Of a stretch of DNA of 64,000 nucleotides, positions 33,301 through 46,715 are shown one piece after another. The position numbers and the translations under genes are program-made. The DNA comes from Sialis fuliginosa. Lineage: Eukaryota; Arthropoda; Insecta; Megaloptera; Sialidae. The notes beneath the pieces were generated by a model that saw only the letters and a list, made by a program, of their open reading frames with translations, had not been told where the DNA came from and ran no database searches. The stretch lies in assembly GCA_961205875.1 (NCBI GenBank), contig OY540817.1, forward strand, positions 17,271,001 to 17,335,000. Reading direction: 5' to 3'. The number at the start of each line of letters is the position of its first letter. Position 1 is the stretch's first letter.

Positions 33301-33906
33301 TTTTTTTTATATATAGATATGATATTAACATTCACAAATTTAAGAATATTATAATTTGGCATGTTTTATACAAAGAGATTGAAATTTTTGTAGAAAAAGG
33401 GAAATATTTTTAAACTCTGTAATTACAATAAAAATAGTTGTTAACTTTGTAAAAGTATACAAGGTTAAAAAAGTTAGACAATATTGTCTTTTTTTATACA
33501 AAAATTATGATTCCTTAATTTTTTTTGAAAAGTACGTATAATATAATTGTATTTTCTACCTTTTATATGAATAAGTACGTTAAAAAATTGCAAATATAAA
33601 TCAATTCTGTTTTCTTACTATTAAAAATTTAATACTGAACAATTATTTTAGGGTTCAGTATTAAAAATGATTAAGTTTACTTTTTAGCAACGTTAAAAAG
33701 TCATTTTTCAATTGAATAATTTAATTATAATTTATTATAGACTTAATCATTTTAGCTTCTGAACAACCTTTTTATATATAATATTTAATAAAATCAAACT
33801 TTGTAAATAGATTTGTATATATTAATAATAATAAATAAAATTTAAAATCACTTTGTTTAAATTATAAAAACATTCAACAAAAAAACATAACGTAGACAAA
33901 CAATGA
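33301..33906. other. Intergenic region between convergent DYNLT2B-like gene and PACRG
   Basis: It holds the 3' UTRs of both flanking genes. It is AT-rich, and no other feature was seen. Confidence 0.5.
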
Positions 33907-35010
33907 TTAATTTAACAAACACGACTCATATGTAGGAATCATGTATTTAATATTTATGAAGGCATCTTCACCGCCATAACGTTCCAGAAGTTCTAAAGTT
34001 TCTGTGATGAGATCACCAACATTTTCTTGTTTTCGTTGCGTGTAGTCTATTTCATCTCCACAATTTACTATAAAATAATATTCCAAACAGTTAAAGAGAT
34101 ATTTATTAACAAAATAAAAATTTTGTCCTCATTTTCAAGGTTGGATTTTATTTCCAAATACCAAAATTGCATCAAAAACTGTAGATAACTATAAATCTCA
34201 TGAATTAATTACAATAAGTTTACTTACCATTTCGTTCTTTAAACAAGTTAAGCACAGGTAAAATCTGTCTGTAATACGGGACAAGAGCTTCTCCGATCAT
34301 GTTATCACATTTTACGAGCATTTGTATCACTTTCAGGGTGTTACATATGACTCCAGGATTTTTAGTATTCAGCGCATCTATAAAAATAAACAGTTAATCA
34401 AAACATAAGTCATTCTGAAGCCAAAATAACTTAGGTCAATGAAAATTCATAATTTATTTTATAAAATGTATAAGTTATTTACACTTACTTTTAATAGGTA
34501 TAATTATTTGAGGTATAACAGGAAATACTTTATGGGCTCCGTAAGTTAACATGTCTCGAATACCTTGGCGTGCAAAGAATTTATAGGGTTCCTCGTTTTC
34601 AACCAAGCCATCAAAGAACATCGGTAAGTAATGGTGGAAATCTAATTTTTCAATTTGTACCTTGAATTATCGGAAAAATATAAATAATTGAATAGAGGAT
34701 AAAATATACCAACTCTACAATTAAAATAGATGTTATTGTATACCTTCCAAGCAATTTTCTTTCCGCCAGTATCAAATTCCATGCTGATTGGGAAATCTCC
34801 TCGAACATAATATTTTCGAAATTGTGAAGCTTTCATTGGTCTTTCTTTAAAAGCCCCACACATAGGAGGTGGCTGTACAATTGTATTCTTCTGCATACTT
34901 TGTATCGTAAAAGCAGGGACGACACGTTTTTTACTACGAGTTTTTTCATACTTTACAGTATTTGGCACAGGTCTTCGAAGACTGATGCGAAATTCTTTGC
35001 CACTTACCAT
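33907..35010 (-). CDS. PACRG: Parkin co-regulated gene protein (axonemal inner-junction protein)
   Basis: Exons in coding order: 35010-34744, 34660-34489, 34377-34228, 34067-33907. They total 750 nt, or 249 residues, near the vertebrate length. After a basic N-terminus the protein follows the PACRG sequence closely: [80 protein letters not shown]. The C-terminus is [21 protein letters not shown] forms an alpha-helical ARM-like repeat and, with FAP20, builds the inner junction that joins A and B tubules of doublet microtubules. In an insect, expression is expected in sperm and ciliated sensory neurons. There is no Parkin gene beside it in this window. Confidence 0.95.
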
Positions 35011-36162
35011 TTTTCTTCTTTCTTGAAGACTGTTTTGAACTTAAGAATTTAACAGGGTAAGACAAATAATAGAGTTATTTTTATTTTTTTGTAAATGTCA
35101 ATAGTTCTGTTGCTAAGTAACGTGTTTATAAAGGTATTGTAATAAGTGCCATTGGTGTAGGATTACACATTATAATATTTATTTAATTAATACGTATGTG
35201 TTGTTATTTAAAAAAATCAATACAGCTAAAATTAATGCAATATAATTAAAAAATAAAATCCTTCTGTTGAAAAAAACTGATATATTCCGATCAGAAAATC
35301 AATCAGAATCTATGAGTCCAGTTTTCTTAATTTTCTATCAGAATTAATTAGTAATTCATTATTTATACTCTCTAATATAATTAATTGTTTTCATAATTCA
35401 GTAAACTATCGATAATTCAATCTAATATAAAGGAGAGGATGTGTGGATGATAACTGAAAAAAGCAAATATTTTATAAATATGTTTCAATGTATTTTAATA
35501 AATAAAAATGAAAAATTTAATACTGTAGGTACGTTTTTATAATTCTTTTTGTAAAATTAAAATTATCAACAATTGAAAATTTAAGGTGCCTTATATTATG
35601 TGGAATATCTCATATAGTTTAAAAACCACACAGTGCAGAAACACTATTTTATTAATTTTATAAAGTAATCTGTCAAGGTAGAGAAATATTTAATTATACT
35701 AAATAAAATATGAAGCAAGTTAAAAATTTGTATTTATAAATAAAAAGTAATTCATTGGTAATGAAATAAAAACACATAGCAAATATATATATATTTATTG
35801 AAATAAATAAATAAGCACTATTTTAAAATCATGTTATTTATAATCTTTATGCACAATTCACAAAGTTAAGAGAAAACAATTACAATATAAAATCTGTTAA
35901 AGCGAGTAACATAAAACGGTATAGTAATGAAGTATATTAACAATATTTTATTAAATGCAAGTTATATCTAAATATAAAATATATTTTATATCAAAATTTC
36001 AATACGCATGGTAAAAATTCACTAATCCTCGAAGTTATTAATGTTAATAAATTATAGTGCAAGGATTAAACACGCTTAATTTTAGTTTATGTATAAATAT
36101 ATGTATTCAAAATGTATCAGTTTAGGCACGAGTGGCATTGAAAAGCATTTCATTTACTATAT
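35011..36162. other. Intergenic region between PACRG and SLAIN
   Basis: It should contain the PACRG promoter and the SLAIN 3' UTR, both minus strand. It is AT-rich with short TA runs, and no gene or delimited repeat was seen. Confidence 0.5.
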
Positions 36163-39100
36163 TTAATAACAGCCATCCATCCAGTTGCTTTTAGCTGAAG
36201 ACGGTCGGCTAATGTGAGAGCCTGGAGGCCTATAAAAACATAAAACATATAGAAAAAAACAACAGAGGTTTATTAATAACAAAATATAATATTTGTGATT
36301 TTTTTGGGTTTGGTAAAAGGTAAAAGCATTAATTTACAGTATTTAAAAAAAATATTAGAGTTAAAATTTATTTTTTATAGTTATTATACACAGTCTGTTC
36401 ATTTATTAAATTCCCATTTGAAAAAATAAACGTCGACCATATCAAAAATTAAATTTCCCTTTCAAATTTTTTTAAAAGCATTATTTTTAAGTATTTTAAA
36501 AAACCGCTAGTTAAAAATTAAATAGCATGTCCACCTTCCAGTTATGTTGTGATGAGTTCATTACAATTTTAGTGATTGCGTGATTTTCAAAACCTTATCT
36601 TTTCATGTTCTTAATACCTTTATACATTTTACCTGTCGATAGGGTCAACTTTAAAATTTAAAATATATCTGAAGAGATGGTGGGATAATTTACTAGGTCA
36701 CGATCATTTAAAAATAATTTTGAATGTTGGTGAACAAAGAACGATACATATTTACTAATGTAAATTTAAGCTGTCTGAATTTTAAAGATTTTTGTCTGAA
36801 ACTAACAAATTTCAGTAAAAAACTGTTACCAAAATAATTTGAAATTTTAATACATAATATTAAACAATGTCAAGTACATTTCAAGACCATTCTGAAATTG
36901 TGATTTATAGTTCCGTTAAAGTTAAGGAGTATCACAAATTTAGTTCGTAAGAAAGACAACCCAACATAGAAACAATTGTCGCATGTGTGAAAGACATACG
37001 AGATAAAACATGTAGTCATTCTCTTCAGAAAAACAAAACAGGGTACAACAGTGTAAGAACAACAATTAGTACAGAAATGTTAATACTGTTATTTACTTTA
37101 GAGAAGATCGGGGTGCGGGAATACGAGAAACCGGCCTTGGTATTCCAGATCCAGCTGGGGCGGCGGCTGTGGGAATTCGTCTGGGAAGCGCCGAGGCTCC
37201 CCCTGAGGGTGGCCGCAGACCGGGGACTGGCTCGTTCTGGGTACTTGTCTGTTGCTGGGACATCGCCGGCATCGTTGATGTTTCAGGCATTGATTTAACT
37301 TCCATTGGCTTCACTATCATCTGTGTTGATAGTTAATTATTTAAACAGTATATCGTAATGGATACAGACGTTAAATTGATGTAAAATATTGCATTAGAGT
37401 ACAAAATTGCTTTGAAGTTAATTTACTAGGTTGAAACCTCTTAAAATGACAATGTTATAATACTCACTGTCGGCCTGCATTCCACTTTCATTGGCCTCAT
37501 CTCCGGTTTTCTCAGCTCAGGTTGTCGTATCTTGCTGAACGTTTTTGGTGGGTTTATTGCTTTAACTAGTACTTCATTTGTCGGTCTTCGGCCTGGGCTT
37601 GAATGTGCTGACTTTATCACTCTGGTTGTGTCATGTATGCAGTCGTCACTGTTTGTTTTTGATATTGGTGACAGCGCTTCAGAGCTAGACCATATCTGTC
37701 TCGATAGGTTTGAGTTTAGTTTTGGTGTTGACATTATTTGATGCAAACCTGAAATATTTAAAATAGAAACTTATAAAATGTTTTGTTTTTATATTTAGTG
37801 ATGACAATATGGTAATGCTCAAGGATTTAAAATATATTAAGAATTTTAGTTTTCAAATTGTTAAATAATGTAATTTACCTGAAAAAATATTTCTCTGTTG
37901 CAGTTTGCAGTATATTTTAAATATAATATATTAGAATAAGCTAAATATTGATAAATAAAATAACCAAATTGCACTTTTTATCGTTATGATAATACTAACA
38001 AAGTATTAAAAAAATTTCCTGTGATATTAATTTTTTGCTATTTTAAAAAGACAACAATTAACTTTAATTCAATAAGTAAGTTAGATAGCAGAAAATTTTT
38101 CAAGCAAACTGAAAAAACACCTATTTGTTGACACCACAGAACTTATTGACATCTGTGATTGACACATTGTCAAGGAAACAAAATATAGAAGTATACAGGA
38201 TGAGTCAATAGTTTCTTTGATATCTCTTCTTTAAATAGAGAAAACATTCCAATTTTGAATGATATTTATTATATATTTTCATAAAATGAAAACTAAAGCA
38301 TTTTTCATAATAATATATCCTATGTTTCTCCCTTAAATATAAGGTAATGTTGAATATTTTATGAAAATTATTTCAAAGGTTCTTAATATTTTCATACATA
38401 CTTTGTTCTTGCATCCTCGCTAACTGGTTAATTTCCTCCACGTTCAACATCTTCGCTGATGACATACTGCTTTCCGACGTGCTGCTCGTTCTGTCGTCTA
38501 GACTTTCAGTAGACCCACTGGATATCGTTTTCGTTTCATTGAAAACATCGTTTGGGTGTTTGAACTCCATGATTGTATTTACTTGCTCTATCGAAGAGAC
38601 TGTTTCAGAAGGCACTTTCATGTACGTGTTATTGAGTTCTACCGGTTTACAAAACGTCGCATTCATATCTTTATTGATTGTTTTCAAATCGTCATTTGTG
38701 TATTTCACATCTATATTTTTGTTTATGTAGTTCACATCTGTATTTTTATTGAATGTTGTATTCAGGTTATCTTCTTGAGATATTATTTTTGTCGTGTTGA
38801 AATTTTGAGGTCTATTGTATACATCTATGATAGGTATATCAACTTTTTTGATATAATTTGTATCCGATACTTTGTTAAATGTCGTATTTATTTCATCTTG
38901 ACTTTCAAAACATTTTTTTAAACTTGTGTCTACATTTTTTGTGAATGTTTTCAGATGATCAGGATTTACGGCAATCTTTTTTGTAAACGATCTGTCAAAT
39001 GTTTTATTCATATCAACAAAAACATTTTTTTCTTGTTCCGGTTCTACTTTATTAAGTTCTGAAGAAATATCATTAAGAACAGTAAATTTGGCACTTTTAT

Positions 39101-40521
39101 TCTTTTTGAAAGTATCGAAGCAGGGGGTATTGTTTATAATACATTCTGGTCCCGAATTTTCATTTATTGGCTGCGGGATATATTCTGTATTTCTTACAAA
39201 AGTTTCATCACTTCCAGAGGAATACTGGCATGGTATATCAGACACAGTTATCGTCGTATTTAAATCAAATCTCTCGTCATTTAATTCGGCTTCGTCTTTG
39301 GTAAAAGTATCGTTCTGTTCTTCTAAGTCCTTGATGAAAGTTTCATTCATTTCGCGTACATTATTTGCGAAAGAAGTATCATCTGGTTCTTCGCATAATG
39401 TACGGTCTTCATCATTTGAAGTGACAGAAGTAAAAGATAAATACAGGTCTTGTGGCTGATTCATTGCTGTTATAAAATCGGCTTCTGTTAAACTGTTCAT
39501 ATTAATTGACGCAAAGGAATTAACTAAACTTGGCGGCGACATATTCTGAAACGAATCTCCACTAGTCTCCATTATATTTTCAAATGGGTTCTGAAACCGT
39601 TTTTCGAAAACATTTGGCATTTTCTTAACCGCACAGTTTTCTTTGTCAGTTATAAAAGACGTCAGTTTGTGTTTGAGCATCGGATCAAAAACAATATCAC
39701 TCTTTTTAGACTTGTTGCACTGTAAATCTTGAGCTTGTTCATCAATAATACTCTGTAAATTTTTTGATAGATCGTATGGGTTAGGAACGGGCATTTTGTT
39801 TGTATCATCCAGTTCTACAAGACTGTATCTACCTAACTGGAACTTAGGTTTTGTGTTAATACTATTAAATATTTGAGCAGGCTCTTCTTCAAGTTTAAAT
39901 CTACCAGTATCAGACAAGAATGGATATGTGCTGTTATGCCTTGAGTAAATTGATTCAAAACTAGAATGCTGGCCGGGTAGGTCGTTGAATGAATAATTCA
40001 GAAACCGTTTGTCAACAAAACTTTCTAAACTTGGCCGACTCATTTTTTTCTTAGGGCGAGTGAATGTTCTGGAATCGATATGATTTTTCATTTTGTTGTC
40101 CAATTTTCCAATTGCTTGTTGAAATAGAAAACGTTGGCTTAGGTAGTCAGAGTCTTTTATTTGATCTATATCTTGCCGTAACCAGGAATATGTGTCTGTG
40201 ATATGTGAATTAGAATTATCCGTTTGACATAACCTGGAAATTTAATAATTGGTTAATATTGTATCTACAAAGTTATAATATAATATAGTTATGTATATCT
40301 ATTATATATGTATATGTATAGTGTAGTACATACCAATTTTCTGAATCTGATAGATCCACATCTTCAAGATCAATTATATCTTCATCTACATCAGATAATG
40401 AAGTTGAACTACTTGTAGCTTCAGATCTGATGTTTTCAAATTTCATTTGATTTGATTCTGTTTCCCGATCCAAGTCTCTTACAAATTTTAGAAGATCCTG
40501 AACCTCCTTAGTTACATCCAT
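36163..40521 (-). CDS. SLAIN: SLAIN motif-containing protein (microtubule plus-end tracking)
   Basis: Exons in coding order: 40521-40334, 40233-38402, 37748-37468, 37320-37097, 36229-36163. They total 2592 nt, or 863 residues. Exon 2 does not run to its in-frame stop near 38373. A GTATGT donor inside the CAA-AGT codons joins it to 37748 and restores ARMQEQSLHQ, matching the SLAIN2 motif ARMQEESLRQ. Likewise exon 4 ends before its TAA and splices to a short last exon ending NWMDGCY, like the vertebrate end WKDGCY. The N-terminus is a short helix. The C-terminal SGIP and SRIP (residues 825-828 and 832-835) are SxIP-type EB1-binding motifs. SLAIN proteins recruit XMAP215/ch-TOG polymerase to growing microtubule ends. 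The large central region carries about eight degenerate N-x-T-F-x-K repeats that I do not know from vertebrate SLAIN. Confidence 0.88.
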
Positions 40522-42417
40522 TATTTGATTATTTTTTGACGCAATTAAATTATTTTTACTTATCTATATATGTTATGATTACCAAATTTGTATGCAGTCA
40601 CTACTAAATATATTATGGTTGACAAATTATACTAAAAAAACAAATTCCGAAAAATCTTTCACATACGTCACTACACAAAATAAAACAAGTCAATGAAAGA
40701 TAAAAAAATTATTTTACTTCTTAAACTATCAAAAAGTTGTGATATATGTAATGATTATATCTGTAAATTTTAATTGGTCACTGTCATGTCATCTGCAATC
40801 ATAAATTAATGACATCATAGAAAAACAGACAAAATTTTCATTATTTACTGACTCGACATGTAGTTTACTATTCAAAGATATCATTATATGAATATGATGT
40901 AATTTGTGAACTTATATTTTTACATTTCCTACAATTTCTCTCTAATTCACACACATATACAAAACAACAAAACAGAAAAACACAAATATTTTCATAACAC
41001 ATGAGTACAGCAACAGATTGCATATTTCAAGGATATATTTTTCTCTAGGTGTGGTAATGGTGAATGTAATTTAAAAAATATATATACAATTAGAGATTAC
41101 AGCTATGTAAGAATAGTTGCCTAACTATTAATTATTTATTTATTTTTATGTAACACATTAATAGTTAATTAAAAACATCTCATTTATTTAAAATATATAA
41201 TATATTTTTGTACGTACATATTAAATTATTTTTTATATATTTAAATATGTACATATTATTATTTTTCATATTTTAGAAATAAAAATTCCATTCGACCATA
41301 ATACGTTTTAAAAATAAACCGTTTGTCATAATTTAGCATACTATTCATTTAAAAATATATTAGAATACGTGTGAAAATTTTAAAGAAAAATTGTAGCATA
41401 TGACGTGAAATAAAACACGATATTTGTAGGTTTGTACTGGCAACTTGCCAACAGGCAAAAATCCAAATAAATTATTATGTGACAGAGAAAAGTGTCGTAT
41501 TCTCCTATTCTAATGTTGGAAAATATCAACAAACCGTATTGATAAATCTACTGAGTAATTTTAATAACATAAAGTGGATATATACATATTTAAATAAACA
41601 GGAAGGTCGTTTATTTACAATTAAACAATCGAAATTAAAATTTGCAAAATTTAAAGGTTTTACTGGGTTTATGATAAATCTAAAGGAGTTAATTCTCACC
41701 CCATAATTTGTATATTGCAATATAAATGATATCTATATATACATATATCTCCTCTAAACACGCAAATTTGTATATTCCCTTGTGGAGTATATTTACTACC
41801 TTAATTCAACACTGTCTATTGAAAAATTAGATTCAACGAAATATTGAGGGTAACTACAGTGTTCAATAATGTAAAGAAATATTTTTTTTAAATCATCTCC
41901 CTACGATGAAAATATAATATATAATGAAATTGGTCGTTTTTGCTTTTGATTTTAATTTCTAGATTTATATACCTATTTCTGTAGTTCTCAGAAAAACCAA
42001 TTGTTTTGAATTTTTAGCTAGAAAAAAACATGTCGCATATATTTTAATTTGATGTTATAATATCTAAAAATAATTGCAAGTAAATAGTAAAATATTCTGA
42101 GTTTTTATTTCTTTAGAATTTTAAAGACGTTCTTATCTAAATTAATGTGGGTAGGTATATAGACACGTGAAAGATCTAAATATTTATAAAAAACAATCCT
42201 AACATTTGCAAATACCTGGAAGAGTGAAATATTTATTACGACGCCAACTAATGTAAGTTTTATTTCATTGCTAAATTTAGATATAACCAATGGGGGTCGC
42301 AGTGAATATAAGCCCTTCTTGTAAATCTGGTGATTTTTCTAATAATAAATATATTTCTATCAAATAACTTTAAAAGTATATTATTTTCGAGTGTCCTTAA
42401 ACTCATATGACCTAGGG

Positions 42418-42877
42418 CAGTGATTCTCAAACTGTGCGGCGCGCCCCCTTAGAGGGGCGTGATAAAACTAAATGGGACACGCGAGCATATCGAGAAAAAA
42501 TATTATTAAAATCAATAAAATACATTCTGACATAATAAAAAATAAAATACACGTTTACATTTACACTGATATAATACATTTATAAATAGGATTGTATCAG
42601 TACTGCACAATGCAAATAATAATTAACTTATCAATATTAAATAAAAAACAATATTAATAATTATTAAGGACTTCCTTGGGCCTGTTTTGCAGAGCAAACT
42701 TTTTCAAACGAAGGTTTAATATTAGAAATTGACACTCAAACAAAATACAATTAATTAAATAGAAATGTATATTACAATTACTGCACGATTTCAGTGAAAA
42801 TTATTGTATAGGAGGGGGGGGGATTAGAATTGTGATTGAAAATTGGGTCGCAAATACTCTAAGGTTGAAGAACGTTG
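42418..42877. mobile_element. hAT-type non-autonomous element with near-perfect 8-bp TSD
   Basis: The left end is CAGTGATTCTCAAACTGTGC and the right end is GAAGAACGTTG. The flanks are ACCTAGGG (42410-42417) and GCCTAGGG (42878-42885), seven of eight bases identical. Size 460 bp, no transposase. Confidence 0.7.
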
Positions 42878-45230
42878 GCCTAGGGACTAGGGTCTATCGA
42901 GTTCAAAAGACAGCAAGAAGGAAATAATAATTATTAAAGAATTAAACATATAAAAGTGCAATAGTTGAATAAGAGCGCAAGTGGTAAAATAGTATATACA
43001 CGTGTAGAGGGAAATTCAAAGAACGTCATTGGACGTCCAGCTAAAATCTACCTTACATTCATAACAGCCTAGCATTGAAAATGTCTATGTTTAGCCCAGC
43101 CACGTTAAAACGCTTAAAATAACCCCACAGGCGTCTCATAAACAGAGACCGAGTTATCAGCACCAATATAACTCTCTTAGCTGTTAAATTAAAAATCGTT
43201 TAAATTTTGTAAATAGTCGTTTAAAAAATCATCCAATAGAAAAAGAGCGATGTATTTATATACTGAAAAAACATGTATGTTTGTTCCTTATTTCAAACAG
43301 GTGACGTTATAGAAACTGTCTCGCGAATTTACGTTAATAAGTTAGTCATTTATTTTGTGTCTGTTGAAATAGTCGCGACGCTAACAATTGTTGGAAACGA
43401 GTTAAAAATAATAACAGTTTTCTTCAGTTCTTATAATATAATAAATATTACAAAGATTAAACATAATAATCTATTTTAAACAGACGCACATATATATTTT
43501 TTTATTCTAACAATAATGAAGTTATCATGGTATAATCTAACAATTAAAAATTCAAATTCATGAACTACCAACAGTTAAAAATTGAAATTTTAAAAACAAA
43601 CAGTGGATTGTTGACAATGAAAGTTAAGAACGTTGTGGTTGATTGTTAAAAATAATTAAGTTTAAAAATACTATAATCGATAGCCAAGGGCATGTTTTAG
43701 AATGTGAACTCGTGTGGTGTCTTCTTGATTGATGTGTGGTTAACGCGAAAAGATAAATAATTCTCACCGATGGACATGACAGATGAAAATATTATTACAA
43801 ATGGATCTGTCTTGTAGGATTTGTGTGAACATCATGTGAATATTTAAACAAAAATTGACAGTGTTTGTGCTACATTCCGTTTTATAATTGCAGTTTCTTT
43901 GGTTTTGCTACGATAAACATTTAAAATAGGTTAGTTTTATGTTGCAACAATCGAATCGACCAAATTAAAAGCAAATGTTGCTACAATTAAAGTCGGATAT
44001 GAGAATCCGAACTTTTTTTAAAAACACACACTTTATTGTTATTATCAATTAAAAATGCTTGTTTTATTAGTAATATATTATTAATATATACTTGTTTTAT
44101 TAGTAAATATAGCGGCCATAACTGGTGCCAGTACCTTATATATGAACAATGAGTACTATGTTACAAAATGTGTAATTTCTTAATCTACTTATTTTAAGTC
44201 AGTATAATAACAGCAAGTGTTATGAAAATAGTTTATTAAGGATTACAACTACTTTATCTATAGATACAATTGATTTATTATCAGAACTTAGCCAAGAATT
44301 ATCCCATTATAAACATCAATGTTGTTTTAATTAATTAGTTAAATAAATATTATAAATGCAATTCGTAAGAAGAGAGACTTAAGTGGTTCAAGTTAGAACC
44401 GAGACAATTTTGAGTTTGTGCATCTTTATTTGTTGTTTTGAGATTTGGGCGTAAATCAGATTTGCGGTTTTGGCAATATGATTGTTTAAAGTGGGACAAG
44501 AAACAATTTTGATCATAATTTAATAGCGTGGAAGAAATAAACGTGGATTTATTTTTGGCAACATTCGTGTATTTTAAAAGTTGGATTTCGTTAAAAATAT
44601 TTTCGTAGAAAATTTATAATCTGATTAGTAGGTACTTTGACATCAAATCTATGTTTTAGATCTATACAAAACACTATTTTAAAGACAATGAAATGTTGAT
44701 GGAAATTTTTTTTATAGTTTCCAGCTATTTATTTAAATTTGACGTCTTCTTTGGAACTCGGTAATAGGGGGTAATCTTGAAAGTTTATATTTTATATTTC
44801 TAGAACTAATAATCGTAGAGTAAAAAATAAAACGCTAATATATAGCTTATGTACAGTGGCACGTTATGCAAATCGGGGGCTCTAGACAGAATTAATATTC
44901 GGGGCCCCCATTAAAAAACAATGCCTGAAGACCTTTCCTACCGTTCGTCAGTTCGGGTTTCCCCCTTTATTTCGAACTCTAGACAATTACCTCAAGTACC
45001 TACTGTATAAGGCGCGACTGCTTACATATACCTATTTATAATAAAACGAATTTTAATTCTTCATCCCCCAACCCTTGAATACAGTAGTATAAAAAATAAC
45101 AACATACGATGTTCTGCGTTCTTAATGCCTCTATACACTACCCGATCTGCAAGACCGATTTGTAGGTAGTAAAGGCCACTTAAAGCCTCTACACTACTTA
45201 CTATAATAGTATCCGATTTACCCCCACTCT

Positions 45231-45416
45231 AGCCGCGTCGGTTTGGTCGTGTTATCGGTCAACGTTTCGTCACACATTGCAGTGGACATCTTCAAGGCTC
45301 TTTTAAAAGTGCCACTGCAATGTGTGACGAAACGTTGACCGATAACACGACCAAACCGACGCGGCTTACATCCAGAAGCCAAGATTGATATCAAGATCAC
45401 CGCGGAAGCCTCAAGA
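45231..45416. repeat. Fold-back repeat with identical 55-bp arms, copy 2
   Basis: The arm 45231-45285 is the exact reverse complement of 45312-45366 over 55 bp, separated by 26 bp. The arm contains GTCGTGTTATCGGTCAACGT, the same unit as in the element at 20124-20444. The short ORF across it is a by-product of the repeat. Confidence 0.75.
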
Positions 45417-46429
45417 GGTGTGTAGAGGCCCTTACTGCTATGCCCCTAGCTTTTTTATATTTCTTGGTCATAATACAGAATAGATCCCCCCTTTCCTAAT
45501 TTAATTTGCAATGTTTCTACATGTATTTTCAAGTTACCAGGAGTATCTTATATGTATATTGTATCTTAATATACCTTGGAACGTAATAATAAATAAATTT
45601 TAGTTAATTTAAGTTTTTTTCCTCTCCATTGAACTTACATGTGGGCGCCCACGATTAATTACACAATGTATATTTGTACAGACACACTATTTTACGATCT
45701 TAACATTAGTTTGATGAATATAAATTATTCGGACCATCTGTCTTTTATGAAACTGTAGAGTTATTTTTTGCAATGTTCCCATTAACATTAAACATTATTT
45801 TTAAATAATCTAAACAAACTATAAATTTTATTACCTTGCTGGAGATATATGTATATTGTATTTAAAAGATACTTGTAATAAAATAATAAATATTTAGAAA
45901 AATATGTTTCTCTTCTCTAAACAATTGAATTCTTTCCGGTTTATTTGGGGGGTCTCTGCTGAAATGGGCGTGGCATGTTAAGTAAATAAACAGTAGTAAG
46001 TAGTGTTTTAAAAGATTATTTTAGAAACTTATTGTTTAATTTATAACTGATGCAATCTAATGTCTTTTATTTATTTTGAATATCGATTGTCTAAGGTCAT
46101 AACATAATAACTAAAAACATAGGAAAGCGATTTGAAAATTCGAAATAGGTATATCTGGTTTCAAATTAACATATTTTAGTACTTATAATTAATTAGAAAT
46201 CGAATACGGACAAGTGCGAATAGGACTCGCGCCCTTAGAATTCCGTAACGTTATATATAAAACATAATTATATTGACAACAGTTAGTTATATTCCCAAGG
46301 CGTCTTTGTGTTTAAGTGTTTTTTCGTAGATGCTGAATGAAAGAAACCGCAAAATTATGTTTGTCACGTAATAATTCTATAAAAAATAGAAATTAATGAT
46401 TTTCAGATTTTTTCCTTTACTTGTGCTAT

Positions 46430-46715
46430 GAAACCTTCCTTCGTGCCAAATTTCATGATTCTAGGTCAACGGGAAGTATCCTATATGTTTTGATGATCAG
46501 TGAGTCAGTCTGTCAGTATCAAAATAAGCTTTCAAAGGTTGCATCTCTTTATTGTATCGAGTTAGAAACTTGAATTTCTTACAGGACTTTGAGGCTGTAG
46601 ACCTTAGTATTTGACATTAATTTCAACTTGATATATCTAGCTGTTTCTGAGAAAAGGGTCTTGACGGACAACAAAGTGATCCTATAAGGATTTTTACACT
46701 TTGAAGTACGGAACC
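46430..46715. repeat. Remnant of a dispersed insect repeat
   Basis: It contains GTGCCAAATTTCATGATTCT and AGGTCAACGGGAAGTATCCT, a GTCAGTCTGTCAGT stretch, and later GACAACAAAGTGATCCTATA and AGTACGGAACCTTAAAAA. I recall this order as a common interspersed repeat in insect genomes. The element class is uncertain. Confidence 0.5.

Noticed and set aside
38556-39459. Plus-strand ORFs over the SLAIN exon
   Set aside because: Shadow frames of a 1.8-kb minus-strand coding exon whose flanking exons and protein motifs are on the minus strand.
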